From Aerococcus tenax (GTDB lineage: Bacteria; Bacillota; Bacilli; Lactobacillales; Aerococcaceae): a DNA stretch of 64,000 nt. Below are positions 55,500 through 64,000 of the stretch, piece by piece. The notes under the pieces were generated by a model. It was not told the DNA's origin and did not search any database. It saw nothing but the letters and a program-made list of their open reading frames with translations. The stretch is from NCBI RefSeq assembly GCF_003286645.3, contig NZ_CP127382.2, positions 744,001 to 808,000 on the forward strand. Direction: 5' to 3'. A program made the position numbers and the translations under genes. Positions within the stretch are counted from its first letter, which is position 1. The number at the start of each line of letters is the position of its first letter.

Positions 55500-56885
55500 A
55501 TGACTAGATTAGGCAATCCAAGGCCTACAAGGTCAGTCATTTTGCCATATAAAAAGAGTAAATTCCAAGAAGCCATTGACTTATACGAAAAGAGCGGGAG
55601 GAAAGCTCAGCAGTGGCAAATTGACATGATGCAAGACATTATGGCCGTTAATGAAGACGGCTTATGGACACATGCAAAATTTGGCTATTCCTTGCCCCGG
55701 CGGAATGGTAAGAATGAGCTTGTGGTAATGAGGGAATTGTGGGGACTAGTGAACGGTGAAGAGATGATGCACACCGCTCACAGAATTTCAGCCTCCCATA
55801 GTGCCTGGGAAAAGCTTTGTTTTATGTTGGATAAGGCCGGTATAGAATACCGTTCTATCAGAGCTAAGGGGCAAGAATTAGTAGAATTGCCAGGCGGTGG
55901 CCGTGTACAATTTCGGACCAGGACTAGCAACGGTGGGCTTGGTGAGGGTGTAGACCTGATGATCATTGACGAGGCCCAAGAATATACTGATGATCAGGAA
56001 TCATCTTTAAAATATGTTGTATCTTCTTCTAAAAACCCGCAAACAATCTTATTAGGTACACCACCTACAGCAGTATCAGCTGGTACAGTTTTCCCGGGGT
56101 TTCGTAAAGCGGTACTTAGTGGGGATAGCCCTGATAATGGCTGGGCTGAGTGGGGTGTAGACGAGGAAAAAGACCCACATGACGTAGAAGCTTGGTACTT
56201 TACCAACCCATCCTTAGGCACCATTCTGACGGAAAGAATTATCAGAAGTGAAATTGGCCCGGACACGGACGACTTTAACATTCAGCGGCTGGGTTTGTGG
56301 ATCTCTTACAATCAGAAATCAGAAATTAGCGCCGAGGAATGGGAGAGATTGCGGGTTAAGCGCCTGCCTAAGCTTACAGGGAAGATGTTTGTAGGTATTA
56401 AATATGGCAATGATGGGGCTAATGTAGCCATGAGCATTGCTATTAAGACCTCCCGGGGAAAAGTTTTTGTTGAGACCATTGACTGCCGTTCAGTGCGGGC
56501 AGGAAATGACTGGATCCTTGCTTTTCTTACTGCTGCCAAGCCTGAAAAGGTGGTTATTGATGGCGCTAGTGGTCAGGGGTTATTGGCCAGAGAAATGAAA
56601 GATGAGCGCTTAAAAGCTCCTATATTACCCACTGTTAAGGAGATCATCCATGCCAATGCCGACTGGGAGCAAGGTATTTACCAGGAAAGCATACAGCATA
56701 AAGGACAACCATCCCTGGTACAGATCGTGACCAATTGCGAAAAGCGAAACATTGGATCTGCTGGGGGCTTTGGTTATAAGTCACAGTTTGAGGATATGGA
56801 CGTTGCTTTAATGGACTCTTGCATATTGGCCCACTGGGCATGTGTAGAAACTAAACCAGCTAAAAAGCAAAAAGTATGGTATTAA
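55500..56885 (+). CDS. terL: terminase large subunit
   Basis: A 461-residue packaging motor. The ATPase domain has a Walker A-like SLPRRNGKNELVVM near residue 70 and Walker B in VDLMIIDEAQEYTD near residue 155, then coupling motif ILLGTPPTA. The nuclease domain (about 300-450) includes VVIDGASGQGLLAREM and DMDVALMDSCILAHWA. ATG 55500 follows AAAGGAG; the frame extends 22 residues upstream through the terminator. Its place after portal and minor head is atypical, and no small terminase is recognised nearby. Confidence 0.92.
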   Translation: MTRLGNPRPTRSVILPYKKSKFQEAIDLYEKSGRKAQQWQIDMMQDIMAVNEDGLWTHAKFGYSLPRRNGKNELVVMRELWGLVNGEEMMHTAHRISASHSAWEKLCFMLDKAGIEYRSIRAKGQELVELPGGGRVQFRTRTSNGGLGEGVDLMIIDEAQEYTDDQESSLKYVVSSSKNPQTILLGTPPTAVSAGTVFPGFRKAVLSGDSPDNGWAEWGVDEEKDPHDVEAWYFTNPSLGTILTERIIRSEIGPDTDDFNIQRLGLWISYNQKSEISAEEWERLRVKRLPKLTGKMFVGIKYGNDGANVAMSIAIKTSRGKVFVETIDCRSVRAGNDWILAFLTAAKPEKVVIDGASGQGLLAREMKDERLKAPILPTVKEIIHANADWEQGIYQESIQHKGQPSLVQIVTNCEKRNIGSAGGFGYKSQFEDMDVALMDSCILAHWACVETKPAKKQKVWY

Positions 56886-57002
56886 ATTTATTTTTGACCT
56901 GAGTACGTCATTAAACTGCTCTTTTTTCGTTCGCCAAAAGCGTTATTTTGGCTATCAATCGTGGCCGCTACCACGTAAAAAGCGTAGAGAGGAAGATGTA
57001 TA

Positions 57003-57485
57003 ATGAACCGCAAATTTTTGGAGGATTTAGGACTAGAAAAGACAGCAGTTGATAGCATTATGGCTGAATATGGTAAGTCAATTAACACTTATAAGGACCA
57101 AGAAGCCGAGCTAGAGGCGCTGAAAGAGCAAAACAAAGTCCTGGAGCAAGCCAGCCAAGACGCAAGTAATAAATACACTCAACTGGAGAGCAGCTTGCAG
57201 GAAAAACAAGCATCCATTGATGATTTAACTAAGCAACTGGATGGCGCTAACCTACAAAATTTACGAGTACAGGCAGCCCTTGACAATGGCTTGCCTTACA
57301 CTTTTGCAGACCGGTTAAAAGGTTCAGATGAGGAAAGTTTAAAGGCAGATGCAAAATCTTTTGCTGAGCTTTACAACAATAAGCCAAACCCTGAACCACC
57401 AATGAAGTCAACAGAGCCTAATAATGGGAGTGTTAACCCTTATGCTCAGATGGCAGACAATTTAATTAATTCCATTGCAGATTAG
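57003..57485 (+). CDS. phage scaffolding protein (GP20-like)
   Basis: 160 residues, mostly coiled coil (about 30-85, QEAELEALKEQNKVLEQA), with the conserved C-terminal part ALDNGLPYTFADRLKGSDEESLKADA (key part NGLPYTFADRLKGSDEE). It guides capsid assembly and is then lost. RBS GAGAGGAAG precedes. It lies directly before the major capsid gene. The gap from terL (56886-57002) holds a CGTGG/CCACG hairpin at about 56960. Confidence 0.9.
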   Translation: MNRKFLEDLGLEKTAVDSIMAEYGKSINTYKDQEAELEALKEQNKVLEQASQDASNKYTQLESSLQEKQASIDDLTKQLDGANLQNLRVQAALDNGLPYTFADRLKGSDEESLKADAKSFAELYNNKPNPEPPMKSTEPNNGSVNPYAQMADNLINSIAD

Positions 57486-57502
57486 AAAAGGAGACTGATA
57501 AC

Positions 57503-58414
57503 ATGGCAAATACAACAACCGACTTAGCTTTAGATCCACAATTACTAACTGACTTATTAAGCAAAGTTAAAGGATCTAGTGCTTTAGTACAATTATCAAA
57601 TCAAACACCAATCCCTTTTAATGGGACTAAAGAATATACATTTAACCTTGACCGTGAAATCGATGTCGTAGCTGAAGCGGGTAAGAAGACTGAGGGGGGC
57701 ATGTCCTTTGAACCTATCACAATCAAGCCTATCAAGGTAGAATATGGGGCACGTTTCTCAGATGAATTTCTATATGCTACACAAGAAGCCCGCATTAATT
57801 TCTTACAAGCCTTTAATGATGGTTTTGCTAAGAAGTTAGCTAAAGGTATCGATTTAATGGCTATCCTTGGTATTAACCCACGGACTGGAGCAACAGCAAC
57901 AGAAACCATTGCTAATAATTATTTTGCTACTAAGGTAACTAAGAATGTAGATTACAAAAAAGGTGATGATCCTGATGAAGCTATTGCAACTGCCATTGGA
58001 AAAATCCAAGAAGATGATGAGTTCCCAAGCGGGTTAATCTTAGGCCGGACTTTAGCATCTGATTTATCACAAGTAACCGTAGACAAAGCAGGAAAAGGGG
58101 TTAAGCGGTATCCTGAATTAGCGTGGGGCGCAAATCCTGGCAGTTTAAACGGTATTTCTACCCAAATTAACAATAACCTAGCTTATGGCACGTCTAATAA
58201 ACTGGCGTTACTTGGGGACTTCAAGGGAGGCTTTAAATGGGGCTATACCAAACAAATTCCACTGGAAATCATTAAATATGGGGACCCTGACAACAGCGGC
58301 CGGGACCTTAAAGGGTATAACCAAGTTTATATCCGTGCTGAGGCATATCTTGGATGGGGTATTCTTGACCCTAAAGCCTTTGCCTTTGTGTCACAATCCT
58401 CAACAGCATCTTAG
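57503..58414 (+). CDS. major capsid protein
   Basis: 303 residues with an HK97-type capsid layout. It has no large N-terminal scaffold domain, in agreement with the separate scaffold gene. Recognisable parts are VKGSSALVQLSNQTPIPFNG, YGARFSDEFLYATQEA and a C-terminal VYIRAEAYLGWGILDPKAF. RBS AAAGGAGA is good. Codon choice is more biased than in its neighbours, as expected for an abundant protein. Confidence 0.9.
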   Translation: MANTTTDLALDPQLLTDLLSKVKGSSALVQLSNQTPIPFNGTKEYTFNLDREIDVVAEAGKKTEGGMSFEPITIKPIKVEYGARFSDEFLYATQEARINFLQAFNDGFAKKLAKGIDLMAILGINPRTGATATETIANNYFATKVTKNVDYKKGDDPDEAIATAIGKIQEDDEFPSGLILGRTLASDLSQVTVDKAGKGVKRYPELAWGANPGSLNGISTQINNNLAYGTSNKLALLGDFKGGFKWGYTKQIPLEIIKYGDPDNSGRDLKGYNQVYIRAEAYLGWGILDPKAFAFVSQSSTAS

Positions 58415-58430
58415 TTTAGGCGGTGATTAG

Positions 58431-58826
58431 ATGAGCAAAGCTTTTGCTACCGTAGATGATGTGACTAAACTTTTTAGAGAATTAACCATGGAAGAGTCTG
58501 AACGTGCGGAGGCTTTGCTGCCAGTTGTTTCAGACTCTTTGCGGGTTGAAGCTAAAAAGGTAGATCGCAATCTTGACGAGATGGCCAAAGATGAGGCTTA
58601 TGCCAATGTCTTGAAGTCAGTAACCGTAGATGTAGTGGCCAGAACGCTAATGACCTCTACAGACCAGGAGCCAATGACTCAGACCACAGAATCAGCTATA
58701 GGCTATTCTTGGTCCGGGTCTTTTTTAGTTCCGGGCGGAGGTTTGTTTATTAAAAATGCTGAGCTGGCCAGGTTAGGACTCAGGCGGCAAAGATGGGGGG
58801 CTTTTGATATTTATGGGACACATTAA
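58431..58826 (+). CDS. head-tail connector protein (gp6/gp15-like)
   Basis: 131 residues, helical. It starts with ATVDDVTKLFRELTMEESERAEALLPVVS, typical of small connector proteins that bind under the portal (key part DDVTKLFRELTMEESERAE). It follows the capsid gene in the usual siphovirus order and overlaps the next gene by 14 bp. Confidence 0.78.
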   Translation: MSKAFATVDDVTKLFRELTMEESERAEALLPVVSDSLRVEAKKVDRNLDEMAKDEAYANVLKSVTVDVVARTLMTSTDQEPMTQTTESAIGYSWSGSFLVPGGGLFIKNAELARLGLRRQRWGAFDIYGTH

Positions 58827-59151
58827 AGGGGTGCCAGTTGTATTAATTACCCAAGTGGCCAATGGGGTAGATCCTTTTGGCCAACCCATTTACGAAGAAA
58901 AAGAGATTGTAGTGGACAATGTATTAATTGCCCCAACTCTAAGCCAAGATGTCCTTAATCAGTTAAACATTACTGGTGATAAGGCAGTCTATACTTTAGC
59001 AATTCCAAAAGGGGACCAAAACCAGTGGCAAAACCAAAAAGTTAAGTTTTTTGGTAAGACCTGGCGAGTGATTGGAATGCCTTTAGAGGGCATTGAAAGC
59101 ATGATCCCCTTAGATTGGAATAAAAAAGTGATGGTGGAAGCCTATGGGTAA
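58813..59151 (+). CDS. head closure / head-tail joining protein
   Basis: 112 residues, beta-rich, with VVLITQVANGVDPFGQPIYEEKE and KVKFFGKTWRVIGMPLEGIE. The position and size fit the stopper protein (SPP1 gp16/HK97 gp-like). ATG 58813 overlaps the preceding gene; the frame could open three codons earlier at TTG 58804. Confidence 0.72.
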   Translation: MGHIKGVPVVLITQVANGVDPFGQPIYEEKEIVVDNVLIAPTLSQDVLNQLNITGDKAVYTLAIPKGDQNQWQNQKVKFFGKTWRVIGMPLEGIESMIPLDWNKKVMVEAYG

Positions 59152-59401
59152 GTTTAAATTTAAGCTTAATAAATCTGGCGTTAGGGAGCTGATGCAGTCG
59201 GGAAACATGCAAGGTATTTTAAGTGAGCATGCTAACCAGGTGGCCAAAGTGGCCAACAGCAGTAAGGGCGGTTATGAGGTCAGCAGCTATATTGGCCGGA
59301 ACCGTGCTAATGTCAGTGTCTATGCTAAAACTGTTAGAGCAAAAAGAGACAACTCTAAAAACAACACTTTATTAAAAGCGCTAGGAAGTGCTAAGAAATG
59401 A
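59144..59401 (+). CDS. HK97 gp10-like tail completion protein
   Basis: Eighty-five residues, basic, with the SGVRELMQSGNMQGILSEHA helix and GGYEVSSYIGRNRANVSVYAKTV. Short gp10-like proteins at this place join head and tail. It overlaps both neighbours by a few bases, so translation is coupled. Confidence 0.7.
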   Translation: MGKFKFKLNKSGVRELMQSGNMQGILSEHANQVAKVANSSKGGYEVSSYIGRNRANVSVYAKTVRAKRDNSKNNTLLKALGSAKK

Positions 59402-59742
59402 TTGAATTAGTAATTAAAAACCAGCTTGAAAAAGCTTTGTCAGCCCCAGCCTACCTGGAATATCCAAATTCTAAGCAAGCTGGGGCTTTTATTGTTTTTG
59501 AAAAAACTGGCAGCCAAAAAAGGAACAGGCTAGTCAGCGGCACTTTTGCTTTTCAGAGTTATGCAGACAGTCTATATAAAGCGGCTGAATTAAATAACCT
59601 TGTAAAAAAAGCAGTAGAGGACCTGGAGTGGCTACCTGAAATTGCCAGTGTAAAGCTAAGCAGCGATTACAATTTTACAGACACAGAAATGAAGAAATAC
59701 CGCTATCAAGCGGTTTTTGAAATTAAATATTACGAGGAGTGA
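59398..59742 (+). CDS. tail terminator protein
   Basis: 114 residues of alpha/beta fold with LEKALSAPAYLEYPNSKQAG, a central beta strand FIVFEKTGS and a C-terminal YRYQAVFEIKYYEE. The position just before the tube protein fits the gpU/gp17-type terminator. It starts within the preceding stop (ATGA). Confidence 0.72.
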   Translation: MIELVIKNQLEKALSAPAYLEYPNSKQAGAFIVFEKTGSQKRNRLVSGTFAFQSYADSLYKAAELNNLVKKAVEDLEWLPEIASVKLSSDYNFTDTEMKKYRYQAVFEIKYYEE

Positions 59743-59746
59743 GAAC

Positions 59747-60313
59747 ATGGACTCAAAAAATGTAACTTATGGTAAGCCTAAAGTAGGCGGGGCGATTTAC
59801 TCAGCACCTGCTGGGACAGCTTTGCCAACTGATGCAACTACTGCCTTGCCAGCAGTCTTTAAAGACCTTGGCTATGTTTCAGAAGATGGAGTAAGCAACT
59901 CAAATACACCGGACTCAGACACCGTAAAGGCCTGGGGCGGGGACACTGTTTTGGTTATTCAAACTGAAAAAACTGATGAATTTACTTATACATTGATTGA
60001 AGCAACTAATGTGGAAGTGCTCAAGGAAGTTTATGGGCCAGACAATGTGACCGGAACACTCAAAGACGGCTTGACTATCAAAGCTAACGCCAAAGAGTAT
60101 AAGCCCCATGTGCTAGTTATTGATATGTTACTAAAAGGCGCAGTTAAGCGGATTGTGATCCCTAACGGCGTTATTAAAGAAATCGGAGATATTGAATACG
60201 GCGATGAAGATGCCGTAGGATATGAAACCACAGTAACATGTACACCAGACACCAACGGGAATACCCACTATGAGTACATTAAATCAACCGAAAAAGTAGG
60301 GAGTGCAGGCTAA
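59747..60313 (+). CDS. major tail tube protein
   Basis: 188 residues, beta-rich, with GKPKVGGAIYSAPAGTALPTD at the N-terminus (key part KPKVGGAIYSAPAGT) and TYTLIEATNVEVLKEVYG. This is the pattern of siphovirus tube proteins. ATG 59747 follows GAGGAGTGAG. Its stop overlaps the start of the tail chaperone gene by one base. Confidence 0.87.
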   Translation: MDSKNVTYGKPKVGGAIYSAPAGTALPTDATTALPAVFKDLGYVSEDGVSNSNTPDSDTVKAWGGDTVLVIQTEKTDEFTYTLIEATNVEVLKEVYGPDNVTGTLKDGLTIKANAKEYKPHVLVIDMLLKGAVKRIVIPNGVIKEIGDIEYGDEDAVGYETTVTCTPDTNGNTHYEYIKSTEKVGSAG

Positions 60314-60576
60314 TGATTAAGGGAGTTACTAAGACAGGTTTTAGATATAGTTTTGACGAGAGAATTTTAAAGGACTTTCGCACGCTTAGACTCTTTAGAG
60401 AAGTAGACAAGAACCCTTTATATACGCCCGACCTTGTTGATGCCATTTTAGGAAAAAAACAAGCTGAAGCTTTAGTAAATCATGTTGCAAAAAGGAATGG
60501 TGGGTTTGCGCTTGATGAAAAAGTAGGCGCAGAATTAGCGGATATTTTGAGAAACACAAAAGTAAAAAAATCCTAA
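60313..60576 (+). CDS. tail assembly chaperone, short form (G)
   Basis: Eighty-seven residues ending at TAA 60574-60576. It lies between the tube and tape measure genes. The last codons before the stop contain a slippery A7 run, so most ribosomes make this short protein and a fraction continue as the long form. Confidence 0.85.
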   Translation: MIKGVTKTGFRYSFDERILKDFRTLRLFREVDKNPLYTPDLVDAILGKKQAEALVNHVAKRNGGFALDEKVGAELADILRNTKVKKS

Positions 60577-60968
60577 CCCTTGCTAGCTACTTAGAGGCTG
60601 GTGAGGATGAGGTTATATGTGACCTGGCACAGTACTATCATATTTATGATTATGAGCAGCTACCTTTAGACAAGGTGGCTGTTTTTGTTGCTGGGCTGCC
60701 GGAAGAATCAAGAATTGTTAAAAAGCTAAGCGGTCAAAAGCTTAGTTATGACAGTCTTTTGCTAACATCTATTTTTGACCAAATCAACTTACTACTTTGG
60801 TCTAAGACTAAAGATGGGCAAAAAGGCAAAAACCGGCCTGACTCATTGACCAAAGAAATTACCGGTAAAAAGGAAGAAAGCAAGGTAACTGCCTTTACAA
60901 GTGGGGAAGATTTCAAGGCGGCTAGAGAAAAGATGATCAAAGAGTTAGAGAGAGGTGAGGTTAAGTGA
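60313..60968 (+). CDS. tail assembly chaperone, long form (GT) by -1 ribosomal frameshift
   Basis: The heptamer A AAA AAA occupies 60564-60570, read in the zero frame as GTA AAA AAA TCC TAA. A -1 slip continues as ATC CTA ACC and is open to TGA 60966-60968, adding 132 residues: ILTLASYLEAGEDEVICDLA onward through VAVFVAGLPEESRIV and AFTSGEDFKAAREKMIKELE. The GT protein is about 218 residues. The G/GT frameshift before the tape measure gene is a conserved siphovirus feature, and the extension resembles known T domains. Confidence 0.85.
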
Positions 60969-63418
60969 CCGACCTAGGGAAAGCTTATGTACAAATTGTC
61001 CCGTCTGCAAAAGGAATATCGGGACAGATCAGAAATGCGATACAGCCCGATATGGAATCCACTGGAGAAAGTGCTGGCCAGACTTTAGGTTCTAAGCTTA
61101 TGAGTGCTGCTAAGAAGGTCTTAGTAGCTGCTGGAATTGGAAAAGCTATTGCCGCCTCCGTCATGGAGGGCGGGAGGCTAGAGCAGTCTATAGGCGGTGT
61201 TGAAAAGCTTTTTCAAGGGTCAGCCGATAAGGTAAAAAACTATGCAAAAGAAGCCTTTAGAACTTCTGGAGTATCTGCTAACCAGTATATGGAACAAGTG
61301 ACCGGCTTTAGTGCTAGCTTGATCTCAAGCTTGGGTGGTGACACCGAAAAAGCCGCAGATTTAGCAAATACAGCGCTTGTGGACATGAGTGACAATGCGA
61401 ATACCTTTGGTACAAGCATGACTGACATTCAGAATGCTTATAGTGGTTTTGCAAAACAAAATTACACCATGTTGGATAACCTCAGACTTGGCTATGGGGG
61501 CACTCAACAGGAGATGCAAAGATTACTTGCTGATGCTGAAAAATTGACGGGAAAGAAATTTGATATTCAAAATTTTGGCGATGTTGTCGAAGCGATCCAT
61601 GCAATTCAAGAAAATATGAAGATTACAGGCACAACAGCAAATGAGGCTTCTCAAACTATTGAAGGCTCTTTTAACATGATGAAAGCTGCTGCAATTGATC
61701 TTCTGGGGAACTTAACCAAAGGCGATTTTCAAAATATTGGTCAATCCATGAAGAACTTAATTGAGTCTGCTGTTATTTTTGCTTTTGGAAATTTACTCCC
61801 TGCAATAGGTAATATTTTTTTACAATTACCAGAAGCAATTATGGCTGGCTTAGCCACTCTAGGCCCTATCTTGCAATCTGGAGCTGCTAACCTTATGCAA
61901 CAGTTTGGCATTGGCTTAAGTGCTAATTCGCCTTTAAACACATTTTTACCGGAGTTACAGCAATCTTTTCAGCCAGTAATAGAATCTATTCAAACGGCGT
62001 TAGGGCAAATACCTGGATTTTTTGGTAGCATGCTAGAATCAGTTTTACCAATAATCGAAAGTATTGCTGGGGCTTTAGGTAAGTTAAAATTTGATGGAAT
62101 AGCTGACCTTGTACAATCTATCTTACCTGCTATTCAAAACGCTTTTCAGACTTTCATGGGGATTGTAGGACCGGCAATTGGTCAAGTGGCAGAGTCCTTT
62201 GCTAATCTATGGAATGCAGCGCAACCATTAATCTCAGCCTTAGCGGACGCTCTTATGCCAGTGTTTGAGGTGGTCGCCTCTTTCCTAGGCGGAGTAGTCA
62301 AGGGAGCATTGATGGGCTTATCTGGAGCTTTTGACTTGATAACTGTAGCTGTTCAGATCTTGACACCAGTTGTTCAATTTTTGGTGGATGCATTTAATTT
62401 CATTTCGCCAGTGTTGTCTAAGGTTGCCGAGTGGATTGGGGTTCTGATTGGTCTGTTTGCCAATTTTGGGTCTTCTGGGACGTCCCTAAAAAGTATTATT
62501 GTTAGCGCTTGGGAAAACATGCAAACAAGCTTGTTTATTGCTAAGTCAGCTTTTTCAGATGTTATCAGCGGAATAATTAACTTCTTCAAAAATCTTGGTA
62601 ATGCTGGCTCAAGCTTGAAATCAGCAATAAACGCAGCGTTTAACGCTATCAAGGCCTTTATTTCTTCTGCTGGATCAACAATTAAAAATGCAATTACCGG
62701 AGTTATTAATTTCTTTAAAAACCTTGGCAACGCTGGATCTGCTTTAAGATCAGCGATCAGCAGCGCTTTTAATGCGATTAAAACAGCAGTTTTTTCTGCT
62801 GGATCAGCGATTATAAGCAAGGTTGAAGGTATTAAGAATATATTTACAAGCCTATGCAACATTAATTTATTTAGTGCGGGAGCAGCAATTATGGAAGGTT
62901 TCTTAGACGGTTTGAAATCCATGTGGAGCGCAGTTACCGACTTTGTGGGAGGTATAGCGGATTGGATCCGTGACCATAAAGGACCTATCCAATATGACCG
63001 CAAGTTATTAATTCCTGCTGGTCGTGCGATCATGCAAGGGCTAAATAATGGTTTGCAAGATAGCTTTAAGAGTGTAAAAGCTACCGTTAATGGTATGGGT
63101 GACCAACTATATAACGCTTTTGCAGGTACTACACCTTTACTAGATGTTGGTTTTAACCTCAAATCGCCTTATGACCTATCAGACATTGACCGCTTTAATG
63201 TCAGTGGTAAATATACCCTGGATAGTGCAGAGGACCGAGCAAGGCAACTGGATCAAAAGCTGGATAGTATCAACGAAAATCTCATTAAATTATTGGCTAA
63301 AGATACTGATGTTTATATTGATAAAGAAAAAGTTAGTGCGGAAATTGATGAAGTCAACCGGGCTAAAAATGAGATGATGGAAAAATATGATCAAAGAAGA
63401 AAGGGGCTGCTCATTTAG
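60965..63418 (+). CDS. tail tape measure protein
   Basis: 817 residues that set tail length and are ejected with the DNA. The N-terminus LGKAYVQIVPSAKGISGQI is typical, followed by GGVEKLFQGSADKV and FAKQNYTMLDNLRLGYGGT. The middle holds several hydrophobic stretches. Residues about 495-620 contain three imperfect repeats of roughly 43 residues around NFFKNLGNAGS. The C-terminus is charged. It starts at GTG 60965, overlapping the chaperone stop, with GAGGTGAGG upstream. It is short for a tape measure, implying a tail of moderate length. Confidence 0.93.
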   Translation: MTDLGKAYVQIVPSAKGISGQIRNAIQPDMESTGESAGQTLGSKLMSAAKKVLVAAGIGKAIAASVMEGGRLEQSIGGVEKLFQGSADKVKNYAKEAFRTSGVSANQYMEQVTGFSASLISSLGGDTEKAADLANTALVDMSDNANTFGTSMTDIQNAYSGFAKQNYTMLDNLRLGYGGTQQEMQRLLADAEKLTGKKFDIQNFGDVVEAIHAIQENMKITGTTANEASQTIEGSFNMMKAAAIDLLGNLTKGDFQNIGQSMKNLIESAVIFAFGNLLPAIGNIFLQLPEAIMAGLATLGPILQSGAANLMQQFGIGLSANSPLNTFLPELQQSFQPVIESIQTALGQIPGFFGSMLESVLPIIESIAGALGKLKFDGIADLVQSILPAIQNAFQTFMGIVGPAIGQVAESFANLWNAAQPLISALADALMPVFEVVASFLGGVVKGALMGLSGAFDLITVAVQILTPVVQFLVDAFNFISPVLSKVAEWIGVLIGLFANFGSSGTSLKSIIVSAWENMQTSLFIAKSAFSDVISGIINFFKNLGNAGSSLKSAINAAFNAIKAFISSAGSTIKNAITGVINFFKNLGNAGSALRSAISSAFNAIKTAVFSAGSAIISKVEGIKNIFTSLCNINLFSAGAAIMEGFLDGLKSMWSAVTDFVGGIADWIRDHKGPIQYDRKLLIPAGRAIMQGLNNGLQDSFKSVKATVNGMGDQLYNAFAGTTPLLDVGFNLKSPYDLSDIDRFNVSGKYTLDSAEDRARQLDQKLDSINENLIKLLAKDTDVYIDKEKVSAEIDEVNRAKNEMMEKYDQRRKGLLI

Positions 63419-64000
63419 ATGAAAGCTTATGATATTGAAGTAGATGGCCAAAGTTTAAAAGGCCTAGTAACTATTTTAGATGTTGAGCGGACTATGGGGC
63501 CCCCTCAAAAGAACAGAGGGATCTCAGTAAAGCTATTTATTAAGCAAGATGTCATGAAAGTGATTGATGTGCTTAATAAATTACTTACTGGGAGCATCCA
63601 AACTTTTGTCTTTACTGATCAGCCTGACCGCTATTGGCTGGGGAGAGTCAAGGAAAAGATAACACCGACTGACTCAGTCAAAAATAGCCGGCTTACTTTT
63701 GAAATAGTAGTGCCAACTGGTGTGGCTTATGCCATTACACCTAAAGAAATTGCTGTTAAAAATGCCACCTCAGTGATGATTAGAAATGATGGCACAGACG
63801 ATATTTACCCGCAGTTTGACTTTATGCTTAACGGTGAGACCCACATGCTGGGTCTATCGAGTAGTAAGGCTGCTTACCAATATGGGGTAAGCGCTCAGGA
63901 TAGCCCAATAAAAGAGCTTAAAATTAGCCGTACAGCCACCACTGCTGGGCATATTGACTATCGCAAGCAGGCGCTGATTAATAATGTGTTTGACGATTGG
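63419..64000 (+). CDS. distal tail protein, N-terminal part (3' end outside window)
   Basis: ATG 63419 follows the tape measure stop directly and the frame is open to the right edge (194 codons). The start MKAYDIEVDGQSLKGLVTIL and KEKITPTDSVKNSRLTFEIV match the Dit/siphovirus tail component family that forms the ring at the tail tip and anchors the receptor-binding device. A Dit protein is expected right after the tape measure gene. Confidence 0.85.
   Translation, partial: MKAYDIEVDGQSLKGLVTILDVERTMGPPQKNRGISVKLFIKQDVMKVIDVLNKLLTGSIQTFVFTDQPDRYWLGRVKEKITPTDSVKNSRLTFEIVVPTGVAYAITPKEIAVKNATSVMIRNDGTDDIYPQFDFMLNGETHMLGLSSSKAAYQYGVSAQDSPIKELKISRTATTAGHIDYRKQALINNVFDDW

Noticed and set aside
62374..63162. 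A 262-codon minus-strand frame inside the tape measure gene
   Set aside because: It is antisense to a well-supported protein, has no start site and reflects the low-complexity codon pattern of the repeats.

Overview
The window comes from a low-GC Firmicute of the order Lactobacillales, most probably Aerococcus or a close relative. This rests on remembered 16S features, on conserved Bacilli gene neighbourhoods (cggR-gap-pgk-tpiA-eno, secG-est-rnr-smpB, yutD-HAD phosphatase, ser and pyr operons) and on the AT-rich sequence with strong AGGAGG ribosome sites. The genus was not checked against a database.

Bases 1 to about 38,780 are chromosomal core. In order they hold: the tail of an S1-domain protein gene and pgi; a complete rRNA operon with tandem promoters (16S, tRNA-Ile, tRNA-Ala, 23S, 5S) followed by 22 more tRNA genes ending at one terminator; a fructose operon (fruR-fruK-fruA) with a promoter and a cre-like box; a candidate small RNA; an orphan MetQ-type lipoprotein; a minus-strand tRNA-Arg; clpP under a CtsR-type operator; the glycolytic block cggR-gap-pgk-tpiA-eno; yutD, a HAD phosphatase and a membrane protein; serC-serA; secG, an esterase, rnr and smpB; a frameshifted AraC-type regulator opposite a histidine phosphatase; tmRNA; pyrF-pyrE behind a PyrR-type attenuator; an MFS transporter; phoU; and lysA-ddh.

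From about 38,780 to the right edge lies the left part of a siphovirus-type prophage integrated downstream of ddh. The right end and attR are outside the window. A leftward lysogeny block (integrase, a DUF4352-like membrane protein, a CI/LexA-like repressor) faces a rightward block that starts at cro. The early region holds small HTH and acidic proteins, a protein with three Myb/SANT-like repeats, a YqaJ-type exonuclease with RecT, a replisome organiser that appears to carry the origin, a DnaC-like loader, RusA, SSB, dUTPase, DUF3310 and an ArpU-type late regulator. The late region holds HNH nuclease, portal, a minor head protein with a C-terminal ADP-ribosyltransferase-like domain, large terminase, scaffold, major capsid, connector proteins, tail tube, a frameshifted tail chaperone pair, tape measure, and the start of a distal tail protein. 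Lysis genes are not in view.

The most unusual points are these: the minor head/ADP-ribosyltransferase fusion with a tiny gene right behind it; large terminase placed after portal and minor head, behind paired 22-bp repeats bracketed by two terminators and with no recognisable small terminase; two convergent candidate small RNAs in the lysogeny region; a chromosomal candidate small RNA with its own promoter and terminator; and two genes interrupted at homopolymer tracts.
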